A stretch of 6,726 nt of DNA from Treponema sp. UBA1798 (GTDB taxonomy: Bacteria; Spirochaetota; Spirochaetia; Treponematales; Treponemataceae): contig DCFS01000051.1 of NCBI GenBank assembly GCA_002319875.1, forward strand, positions 1 to 6,726, given 5' to 3'. The position numbers and the translations under genes are program-made. A model generated the notes under the pieces. The model saw only the letters and a program-made list of their open reading frames with translations. It was not told where the DNA came from and made no database searches. Shown piece by piece: positions 1 through 4,963 of the stretch; the first letter of the stretch is position 1, and every line of letters begins with the position of its first letter.

Positions 1-539
1 TCAGTTTCTGAATAATCGTCTTTATACGGAATATTGATGTCCTTATTTAATTGAAACATCATTACCTGATTTTTATAATCCCAACCACCCTTATCATACG
101 GAGGATATATTTGAATTATCAGTGAAACAGGCGTGTTGATGCTTGTATGTTTAATAACATGACCGGGATCTATTTCATGGGGAACCTGTATATATATTTT
201 TATAAGAATATTTTTTTCATTTTCATCTGTACTGAAATCATCTGTTACTTGTTCCAGGTAGCTTAAAGTTTTTTTGTCACAACTTATAACGTTGAATACC
301 AGCAAATCAAATCGCCTGTCAGCGGCACCGATATCCTGTGAGCAATATCCGGTAATTCTCATTACTGCCAGATCCTGATCTTTTCCGCCTTTTTTATTCA
401 GAATCATGCTGCTTATAGACTGATCCACGTCAATACCATTTACTGTATTTTCATATATTGGGGCAGCATAGGGATTGTTTTGTGAAAATAAATAATTTCC
501 GGCAATTATAATTGCCAGTCCCGCGATAATTTTTTTCAT
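1..539 (-). CDS. Exported protein of unknown function (partial, C-terminus outside window)
   Basis: This is an open frame of 179 codons with no stop before the left edge, so only the N-terminal part is visible. The start is the ATG at 539-537. On the minus strand it is preceded by AGGAGA about six bases upstream, a good ribosome-binding site. The protein opens with a typical signal peptide: two lysines, then a hydrophobic stretch at about residues 4-18, with likely cleavage after the S-Q at residues 19-20. No lipobox cysteine is present at that site. The mature part is mixed polar and hydrophobic, with alternating beta-like stretches (for example LIKIYIQVPHEI and PVSLIIQIYPPYDKGGWDY), two cysteines, and no catalytic motif I recognise. 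It probably folds as a beta-rich periplasmic or outer-membrane-associated domain, which is inference. It is transcribed in the same direction as the XRE gene to its right but 148 bases away and with its own candidate promoter, so it need not be part of that transcript. I do not recognise the family and assign no function. Confidence 0.75.
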   Translation of the reverse strand, partial: MKKIIAGLAIIIAGNYLFSQNNPYAAPIYENTVNGIDVDQSISSMILNKKGGKDQDLAVMRITGYCSQDIGAADRRFDLLVFNVISCDKKTLSYLEQVTDDFSTDENEKNILIKIYIQVPHEIDPGHVIKHTSINTPVSLIIQIYPPYDKGGWDYKNQVMMFQLNKDINIPYKDDYSET

Positions 540-564
540 GCAGGTCTCCTGTATTCATGGACTT

Positions 565-577
565 CCTGTAAAACAGG
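565..577 (-). other. Small hairpin in leader of exported-protein gene
   Basis: CCTGT at 565-569 pairs with ACAGG at 573-577 around a three-base loop, a 5-bp stem. It sits between the candidate promoter and the ribosome-binding site of the minus-strand gene. There is no U-run after it on the minus strand, so it is not a terminator. Its role, if any, is unknown and a chance occurrence is possible. Confidence 0.3.
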
Positions 578-599
578 CGTTATTGTAGTATTCCGCACC

Positions 600-628
600 A
601 GTATACCATAGTACCTGCGGGGTATAAA
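600..628 (-). promoter_or_regulatory. Candidate extended -10 promoter for the exported-protein gene
   Basis: Read on the minus strand, TATACT (605-600) is preceded by TGG, giving an extended -10 element of the TGnTATAAT type. TTTATA (628-623), four of six matches to TTGACA, lies 17 bases upstream. Transcription would start near 593, giving a leader of roughly 54 bases that contains a small hairpin and the AGGAGA ribosome-binding site. This is motif matching by eye, not a demonstrated promoter. Confidence 0.45.
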
Positions 629-687
629 TGGCAATCTAACTGTAAACGCAGCTTGCGGCGGGATGTTGCCTCATTTTGTTTTGAAAA

Positions 688-1047
688 TCACTCTCTGCTC
701 TCCTGTTTATACCCGCGGATCATTCCCAGAATACCCGGCTTGGCATTTTTATATGATTCAGCTGGAAGCTGGTCAAGTTCTTCCAGGATATCTTCAAAAC
801 GTTCATATTTTTGCAGGAAGAGTTCCGCGCTGCTGTTTTGTCCCGTATGCCTGCCGGTAATCAGATAATCGACACTGACATTCAAAGCCTTTGCTATACG
901 TTCCGCCATATCGATGGACGGCTGAACTTCGCGGGCATTTATATAGGAAAGAAACGTGTTATAGCTTATTCCTATTTTAGCTGCCAGTTCCTTTTTCGAG
1001 ATATCTCTTGAATCGATTTCATATAATAAGTTTTCCTTAAATGACAT
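688..1047 (-). CDS. XRE/Cro-family helix-turn-helix transcriptional regulator
   Basis: This 119-residue protein has an N-terminal lambda-repressor-like HTH (HTH_3/XRE class) at about residues 5-62. Visible hallmarks are the KKELAAKIGIS turn (18-28), the recognition-helix region YNTFLSYINARE (29-40), the QPSIDMAERIAKALNVSVDYLITG segment (42-65) and the usual length for a minimal regulator. The C-terminal 50 residues are charged and helical, with FLQKYERFEDILEELDQLPAES as a likely dimerisation helix; no ligand-binding domain is present. The next internal methionine is residue 44, inside the HTH, so the start at 1047 is secure. There is no convincing Shine-Dalgarno sequence before it. The gene is divergent from the transporter cluster, and its start lies about 35 bases from the -35 box of that cluster's promoter. 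It is therefore the obvious candidate for local control and autoregulation, although this is inference. A family-level role is much surer than the specific targets. Confidence 0.9.
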   Translation of the reverse strand: MSFKENLLYEIDSRDISKKELAAKIGISYNTFLSYINAREVQPSIDMAERIAKALNVSVDYLITGRHTGQNSSAELFLQKYERFEDILEELDQLPAESYKNAKPGILGMIRGYKQESRE

Positions 1048-1061
1048 AGAAAAATAATAAC

Positions 1062-1088
1062 ATTATAGTATCGTTTTTTTATTGACAA
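1062..1088 (-). promoter_or_regulatory. Candidate promoter of the XRE regulator gene
   Basis: On the minus strand a perfect TATAAT lies at 1067-1062. TTGTCA (one mismatch to TTGACA) lies at 1088-1083, but the spacer is only 15 bases, shorter than ideal. Transcription would begin near 1055, leaving only about eight untranslated bases before the ATG at 1047. The -35 box is the complement of the rightward promoter's -35 box, so the two promoters would compete for the same DNA face. Confidence 0.45.
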
Positions 1089-1137
1089 TAATAATAACGT
1101 ATCGTAATATAAATATGTAGTGATACTATATTATCGT
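1064..1137. repeat. Operator-like repeats over the divergent promoters
   Basis: TATCGT occurs three times on the plus strand, at 1069-1074, 1100-1105 and 1132-1137. The spacings of 31 and 32 bases are close to three helical turns, so all three would lie on about the same face of the DNA. In addition TATAGTATC (1064-1072) and GATACTATA (1122-1130) form a perfect 9-bp inverted repeat around both promoters. The first site lies in the XRE promoter, the second at the operon -10 box, and the third just downstream of the operon start. Binding by the adjacent XRE regulator is inferred, not shown. The DNA is AT-rich, so some matches may be chance. Confidence 0.45.
1082..1110 (+). promoter_or_regulatory. 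Sigma70-type promoter of the transporter/dehydrogenase cluster
   Basis: TTGACA at 1082-1087 is a perfect -35 hexamer. After exactly 17 bases comes TAATAT at 1105-1110, a good -10 hexamer, so transcription should start near 1117. It is the only strong rightward promoter I can see ahead of the ABC ATPase gene at 1254, and it gives a leader of about 137 bases. A TATCGT motif at 1100-1105 overlaps the first base of the -10 box, which would suit a repressor that blocks polymerase. Confidence 0.7.
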
Positions 1138-1147
1138 TAAGTACTGG

Positions 1148-1167
1148 TGTTGCTGATTATGTTGCTG
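1148..1167 (+). repeat. Short direct repeat in operon leader
   Basis: TGTTGCTG occurs at 1148-1155 and again at 1160-1167, 12 bases apart, immediately downstream of the third TATCGT motif. This is a perfect 8-base repeat about one helical turn apart in the untranslated leader. It could be a protein-binding pair or a relic of slippage; chance is possible. Confidence 0.3.
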
Positions 1168-1171
1168 TGAA

Positions 1172-1201
1172 ATGAGAAAAAAGATGCAGAGTCGTTTTTA
1201 A
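1172..1201 (+). other. Possible nine-codon upstream ORF in operon leader
   Basis: An ATG at 1172 opens a frame encoding MRKKMQSRF and ends with TAA at 1199-1201. It contains a second in-frame ATG at 1184. Its last codons cover the whole left arm of the leader hairpin, so a translating ribosome would open that hairpin. No Shine-Dalgarno sequence precedes it, which argues against efficient translation. It could be a leader peptide or chance. Confidence 0.2.
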
Positions 1202-1230
1202 GAGGCTGTTACCTTCAAAAACGGCTCTGC
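1186..1230. promoter_or_regulatory. Strong hairpin in the operon leader; resembles a leftward terminator
   Basis: GCAGAGTCGTTTTT (1186-1199) pairs with AAAAACGGCTCTGC (1217-1230), a 14-bp stem with a single G-U wobble and a 17-base loop. In the rightward transcript it ends about 14 bases before the AGGAGG of the ABC ATPase gene and is not followed by a run of U, so it is not a canonical terminator in that direction. In the leftward direction the stem is followed within three bases by six U (complement of 1177-1182), the form of a Rho-independent terminator. It could stop antisense transcription before it reaches the divergent promoters, or act as a 5' stabilising or translation-modulating structure for the operon mRNA. 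The pairing is directly visible; the function is inferred. Confidence 0.55.
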
Positions 1231-1253
1231 TGAATATTTTAAAAGGAGGGGGA

Positions 1254-2777
1254 ATGGATAAAAAATTATTTCTTGAATTGAAGAATGTGTCGAAGTTTTT
1301 TCCCGGCGTAAAAGCTCTGGATAATGTGAGTTTTTCTGTCCGGGAAGGTGAAGTTCATGTACTGTGCGGTGAAAACGGTGCTGGAAAATCGACATTGATG
1401 AAAATCCTGAATGGTGTTTACAGAGCAGACTCAGGTACTATTTTAATTAACGGAATGCCGGTAACGATTCAGTCACCGCTTGATGCCCGCCGCTACGGTA
1501 TATCGATGATTTTTCAGGAGTGTGCGTATGTTCCCGAGATGAGTATTGCGGAAAATCTGTTCCTCGGGGATTTACCGGTAAACAGATATTATCAGGTTGA
1601 CTGGGACCGTGTTTATAAGCGGGCAGAATCTCTGCTGACGGAAGAGGAACTGCTTGAGAATTTAAGACTGAAAGATGGTATTTATACAAAATTAAAGGAT
1701 CTGACGATATCCGATATCCAGATACTGGAAATTGTAAAAGCAATTTCTAGGAATCCCCGGGTATTGATTATGGATGAACCGACTTCATCAATTGCACAAA
1801 AAGAAACGGATGCCCTGCTGCAGAGGGTCCTTGAATTAAAAAAACAGGGAAAATGCGTTATTTATATTTCACATAAAATGGATGAGATATTCAGGATTGC
1901 GGACCGGATTACCGTTTTCCGTGACGGGAATGTCGTCTGCTCAAAATCTGCCGGGGAATTATCCATTGATGAAGTCATTACGCTGATGGTCGGCCGCAAG
2001 TTGTCGAATAATTATCCTAAAGAAACCGTCAGGACGGGAAAACGGCTGCTTACCGTAAAGCATTTATACCGGAAAGGCGTTTTTTCTGATATTAATTTTC
2101 ATCTTGATGCAGGTGAAATTGTAGGATTTGCAGGGCTTGTCGGTGCCGGCAGAACTGAAGTTGCGAGAGCGGTATGCGGATTTGATCCGGTAAGCGCCGG
2201 TTCCATAGAACGGGACGGGAAAGCTGTTCAGATACGGAACGTAAGTGACAGCATTGCCCACGGAATTGCAATGTGTACGGAAGACCGCCGACGTTACGGG
2301 CTCGTTCTCATAAGAAACATACGGGAAAATATCAGCCTGCCCAGTCTGGACAGATTTATATACGGTCTGGGATTACATAAGAAAAAAGAAACCGGTGCGG
2401 TGACGGAACAATGTACATTATTGAAAATAAAGTCTTCCGGTATCGAGGCTCCTGCGGCCTGTCTGAGCGGTGGGAATCAACAGAAGGTTGTGCTGGGAAA
2501 ATGGCTGTTAAGGGATCCTTCTGTCCTTATTCTGGATGAACCTACCCGGGGAATTGATGTCGGTGCCAAATTTGAGATTTACCGGTTTATGTCGCAGATA
2601 CTACGGAATCCGGATAAGGGGATTATCATGATTTCTTCCGAACTGCCGGAACTGATCGGTATGTGTGACCGGATATATGTAATGGCAGAAGGGCGCATAA
2701 CGGGCGAAGTTTTCCGTTCTGATTTTTCTCAGGAATTGATTATGCAATATGCAACAGGCGTAAAAAAGGAGCAATAA
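1254..2777 (+). CDS. Sugar/polyol ABC transporter, fused two-domain ATP-binding protein (RbsA/MglA type)
   Basis: This 507-residue cytoplasmic ATPase would power import of a monosaccharide or polyol through the permease encoded next. Two ABC domains are visible in one chain, as in RbsA, MglA and XylG, and the length is normal for that family. Domain 1 has Walker A GENGAGKST (39-47), Q-loop Q88, Walker B LIMDEPTSS (171-179) and the H-loop histidine H207. Domain 2 has the degenerate Walker A GLVGAGRTE (294-302), signature LSGGNQQKV (404-412), Walker B VLILDEPTRG (424-433) and ISSELPE in place of the H-loop. That asymmetry is usual in this family. The signature of domain 1 is weaker than usual (LTISDIQILE, about 150-159, against LSxGxQQxxE). 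The start is supported by AGGAGG at 1244-1249, four bases before the ATG. The gene heads the cluster and is separated from the permease start by a single base. The transported substrate cannot be named from this protein alone. Confidence 0.93.
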   Translation: MDKKLFLELKNVSKFFPGVKALDNVSFSVREGEVHVLCGENGAGKSTLMKILNGVYRADSGTILINGMPVTIQSPLDARRYGISMIFQECAYVPEMSIAENLFLGDLPVNRYYQVDWDRVYKRAESLLTEEELLENLRLKDGIYTKLKDLTISDIQILEIVKAISRNPRVLIMDEPTSSIAQKETDALLQRVLELKKQGKCVIYISHKMDEIFRIADRITVFRDGNVVCSKSAGELSIDEVITLMVGRKLSNNYPKETVRTGKRLLTVKHLYRKGVFSDINFHLDAGEIVGFAGLVGAGRTEVARAVCGFDPVSAGSIERDGKAVQIRNVSDSIAHGIAMCTEDRRRYGLVLIRNIRENISLPSLDRFIYGLGLHKKKETGAVTEQCTLLKIKSSGIEAPAACLSGGNQQKVVLGKWLLRDPSVLILDEPTRGIDVGAKFEIYRFMSQILRNPDKGIIMISSELPELIGMCDRIYVMAEGRITGEVFRSDFSQELIMQYATGVKKEQ

Positions 2778-2778
2778 A

Positions 2779-3774
2779 ATGGTGAAAGCATCTGGATTTG
2801 ACAAAATTTCTGACATTTTCCGGAAATACAGTATTTTTGTTATTCTTGTTTGCATGGTTATTATCAGTTCCTTTTTGAACAGGAACTTTTTTACCATGCT
2901 GAATCTGACGAATATCATGCGGCAGATTTCCGTTACGACTATACTTGCCTTCGGCGAAACGATGCTGATTATCGCCGGACTCATAGATCTTTCTTCCGGA
3001 GCCGTACTGGCCTTGTCCGGTGTTATAGCGATAACCGTTTATAAAGCGACAGGGTCTCTTTTGCCGGCTTTTTGTACAGGCATCCTGGTTGGTGTAATCT
3101 GCAATATTGTAAGCGGCCTCTGTGTAAGCGTTTACAGGATGCCTCCCTTTATTGCGACACTGGCATTAACTACGGTTGCCCGCGGTGGCGCGCTGCTGTT
3201 TACGAAGGGGCAGAATATATATCAGATCGGTAATTTTACCGTTTTCGGACAGGGCTTCCTCCTCTTTTTCCCGATACCGGTTATATTCATGATTTTTATG
3301 CTGGGAATGACGTGGTATATCCTCAACAATACGCGTTTCGGACGGTCACTCTATGCGATCGGCGGAAATGCGGAAGCTGCCAACGCTTCCGGTATAAAAG
3401 TTAGCGGAGTGAAATTTGCCTGTTTCGTTATCAACGGTTTCCTGGTTGGCCTTGCCGGTGTACTGTTTATGTCCCGCGTTAATGCCGGGCTGCCCAACGC
3501 TGCGAGCGGCTATGAGTTTGAAGCAATGACCGCTGCAATTATCGGCGGTACAAGTTTTTCAGGAGGTATTGGTACCGCAGCGGGAACCCTTGCCGGTGCT
3601 TTTATCGTAGGTTTCCTTAATAACATAATGAATCTGCTGGGAATTAACTCTTACCTGCAGCAGATAATAAAAGGCGTGATTATCGCACTTGCTGTAATTA
3701 TGGATACGATTGCCAAGGATAAACGGCTGAGCCCCAGAGAGATTGCCGTAAAAGTTGCTGACGGTGAAAACTGA
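2779..3774 (+). CDS. Sugar/polyol ABC transporter permease (RbsC type, BPD_transp_2)
   Basis: This 331-residue inner-membrane protein should form the transport channel, as a homodimer in related systems. Hydrophobic segments lie at about residues 18-34, 46-68, 72-88, 93-118, 122-140, 158-177, 208-232, 265-287 and 293-311, the pattern of the branched-chain/ribose permease family. Family-typical stretches are the cytoplasmic loop GRSLYAIGGNAEAANASGI (about 188-206) and AAIIGGTSFSGGIGT near 252-266. Length is normal. The ATG comes one base after the ATPase stop codon, and its ribosome-binding site (AAAGGAGC, 2765-2772 region) lies inside the ATPase gene, so translation of the two is probably coupled. 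A GTG follows as codon 2, but the ATG has the better spacing of seven bases. The 146 bases after the stop before the binding-protein start are unusually long compared with this tight junction. Confidence 0.93.
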   Translation: MVKASGFDKISDIFRKYSIFVILVCMVIISSFLNRNFFTMLNLTNIMRQISVTTILAFGETMLIIAGLIDLSSGAVLALSGVIAITVYKATGSLLPAFCTGILVGVICNIVSGLCVSVYRMPPFIATLALTTVARGGALLFTKGQNIYQIGNFTVFGQGFLLFFPIPVIFMIFMLGMTWYILNNTRFGRSLYAIGGNAEAANASGIKVSGVKFACFVINGFLVGLAGVLFMSRVNAGLPNAASGYEFEAMTAAIIGGTSFSGGIGTAAGTLAGAFIVGFLNNIMNLLGINSYLQQIIKGVIIALAVIMDTIAKDKRLSPREIAVKVADGEN

Positions 3775-3810
3775 CGGATGTACCGGATTTTATAGAAGGG
3801 GGAAGGTGAT

Positions 3811-3837
3811 ATGAATATAAAACCAGAGGGCGGATAG
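3811..3837 (+). other. Possible eight-codon leader ORF between permease and binding protein
   Basis: An ATG at 3811 opens a frame encoding MNIKPEGG and ends at TAG 3835-3837. A purine-rich GGGGGAAGGTGAT (3798-3810) directly precedes it and could serve as a ribosome-binding site. The beginning, ATGAATAT, is identical to the eight bases at 3915-3922 around the start of the binding-protein gene. That hints at either a copied translation start or chance. No function is assigned. Confidence 0.2.
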
Positions 3838-3870
3838 GACCGTAATCGGGGCATGTCCCAATATTTTTCC

Positions 3871-3899
3871 TGATAATTAAGAAACTATTCTGATTATCA
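3871..3899 (+). promoter_or_regulatory. AT-rich hairpin just upstream of binding-protein ribosome-binding site
   Basis: TGATAAT (3871-3877) pairs with ATTATCA (3893-3899), and AGAA (3880-3883) pairs with TTCT (3888-3891) around a four-base loop, with a small asymmetric internal loop between the two stems. The structure ends eight bases before the AAGGAGG sequence. There is no U-run after it, so it is unlikely to terminate. It could protect a processed 5' end of the binding-protein mRNA or be a protein-binding inverted repeat. Both roles are inferences. Confidence 0.4.
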
Positions 3900-3906
3900 A
3901 AATTAT

Positions 3907-3913
3907 AAGGAGG
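3907..3913 (+). promoter_or_regulatory. Ribosome-binding site that decides the binding-protein start
   Basis: AAGGAGG is a near-perfect Shine-Dalgarno sequence. It lies one base before the first in-frame ATG (3915), seven bases before the second (3921) and ten before the third (3924). A one-base gap is too short for initiation, so 3921 is the preferred start, with 3924 as the alternative. Confidence 0.7.
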
Positions 3914-3920
3914 TATGAAT

Positions 3921-4898
3921 ATGATGAAACGTCTGAGAATGATTGCACTTGTAATGGTGCTGGCACCGTTGTTCGTTGTTGCTAATGGAAAAGCTGACAC
4001 AGCTTCCGGGAACAAGTCTGCTAAAAGAGTCGTATATATTGCCAGAGCCCAAGGAGATTCCTTTGCCGCCTGGCTTGCAAATTCGATTAAAGCGGAAGCG
4101 GTAAAATATCCGTATATAAAACTGGATGTCATGGATGGAGAAGCGAATGATGCCAAAGAGAATACAATCATCGAAAATTGTATAACAAATAAATACGACC
4201 TCATTATTTTACAGGCAAACAATGGAGAGGCTCAGACTCCGTATGTGGAGGAAGTCGTTAAAGCCGGGATTCCGATTATATTGACGAATCCCCGTATAAA
4301 AGGTATCGCCGGTACAAACAGCGTCGATGCGGATCCGTATATGCAGGGTGCGGTTAATGCGCGTTTTGCCTTAAAACAGATTCCGCACAATGCCGTCGTC
4401 GTTGTTCTCGACGGTCCTGCAGGAAACATGCATTCGACAGCACGCAGAAAAGCCTGGCAGCAGGAGTTTTTCGACAAACGTCCCGATGTGAAAATTGCAG
4501 GTGAACAGATTGCCAACTGGAATAAAGATGAGGCAATGAACTATATGGAAGACTGGGTGCAGGCAAACGATCACATTGATGCCGTTATTTCAATGAATGA
4601 CAACATGTGTGCAGGTGCGCTTGAGGTAGTAAAAGGAAATCCCAAATACAAAAATCTGTTTGCATACGGCGTGGACGGGACTGTGGAAGCGGCTCTGCTG
4701 ATCCAGTCAGGCCGTATGACTTCCACATCGTTCCAGAACGCTTCTGAACTGGCAAGACTGAATCTGAAAGTTGCAGATGAAATCCTGACAGGGAAGGCGA
4801 AAGGGCTTGTCAATGAAGATATTGACTGCCCTCTGATAACGAAAGACAACATTAACGATTTGATTACGGCATATAAAGACGGTGGATCAATAAAATAG
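3921..4898 (+). CDS. Periplasmic sugar/polyol-binding protein of ABC importer (Peripla_BP_4, RbsB-like)
   Basis: This 325-residue exported protein should capture the substrate in the periplasm and deliver it to the permease. The signal peptide covers about residues 1-21: MMKRLR, a hydrophobic core, then cleavage after VVA before NG. There is no lipobox cysteine, so a soluble rather than lipid-anchored protein is predicted. The mature part has the two-lobed type I fold expected of the RbsB/inositol-binding class. By analogy with ribose-binding protein, likely ligand contacts are the DSF region near the mature N-terminus, R175 or R176 (STARRKAW), N226 (SMNDNM), D252 (GVDGT) and Q272 (SFQN). Length is normal. 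I start it at 3921 rather than the in-frame ATG at 3915 because of ribosome-binding-site spacing. The gene lies between two hairpins, which may allow it to be expressed above the membrane components, as binding proteins usually are. Ligand identity is not determined; a polyol or pentose is favoured by the downstream dehydrogenase. Confidence 0.92.
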   Translation: MMKRLRMIALVMVLAPLFVVANGKADTASGNKSAKRVVYIARAQGDSFAAWLANSIKAEAVKYPYIKLDVMDGEANDAKENTIIENCITNKYDLIILQANNGEAQTPYVEEVVKAGIPIILTNPRIKGIAGTNSVDADPYMQGAVNARFALKQIPHNAVVVVLDGPAGNMHSTARRKAWQQEFFDKRPDVKIAGEQIANWNKDEAMNYMEDWVQANDHIDAVISMNDNMCAGALEVVKGNPKYKNLFAYGVDGTVEAALLIQSGRMTSTSFQNASELARLNLKVADEILTGKAKGLVNEDIDCPLITKDNINDLITAYKDGGSIK

Positions 4899-4904
4899 AA
4901 AAAC

Positions 4905-4941
4905 GGGGGTATCCTGCAGGTTCAATTTTCAGGACACCCCC
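4905..4941 (+). promoter_or_regulatory. GC-rich hairpin after binding-protein gene (stabiliser or partial terminator)
   Basis: GGGGGT (4905-4910) pairs with ACCCCC (4936-4941), and TCCTG (4912-4916) pairs with CAGGA (4930-4934), with one A-C mismatch between the stems and a 13-base loop. It starts six bases after the stop codon. No run of T follows; the next bases are CTGCCCTTTACGG and then the ribosome-binding site of the dehydrogenase gene. It therefore does not look like a full Rho-independent terminator. A 3' hairpin of this kind after a binding-protein gene is known in other ABC operons to shield the upstream mRNA from exonucleases, which is the reading I favour. Confidence 0.6.
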
Positions 4942-4963
4942 TGCCCTTTACGGAGGATAAAAT

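Noticed and set aside
647..657. CGCA/TGCG mini-hairpin between the XRE stop and the exported-protein gene as an XRE terminator
   Set aside because: The stem is only four base pairs with a three-base loop, and only TTTA follows on the minus strand; too weak to call a terminator.
653..868. Short plus-strand frames under the XRE gene
   Set aside because: They overlap a clear HTH gene on the other strand and encode cysteine- and serine-rich sequence without motifs.
2798..2826. TTGACA at 2798-2803 as an internal promoter for the permease
   Set aside because: No -10-like hexamer lies 16-18 bases downstream (CGGAAA is found); the hexamer is within coding sequence.
2601..2984. 127-codon open frame on the minus strand across the ATPase/permease junction
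   Set aside because: It is antisense to two well-supported genes and shows no domain or ribosome-binding site.
3848..3869. GGGGCATGTCCC followed by AATATTTTT as a terminator after the permease
   Set aside because: At most four pairs including one G-U, with a four-base loop; the T-run is suggestive but the stem is too short to support a call, and the binding-protein gene clearly belongs to the cluster.
3915..3920. In-frame ATG at 3915 as start of the binding protein
   Set aside because: It lies one base after AAGGAGG, too close for initiation; the ATG at 3921 has ideal spacing and still gives a full signal peptide.
3698..4222. 174-codon open frame on the minus strand across the permease/binding-protein junction
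   Set aside because: It is antisense to the binding-protein gene and the permease end, has no ribosome-binding site or recognisable motif, and fits the pattern of a shadow frame.
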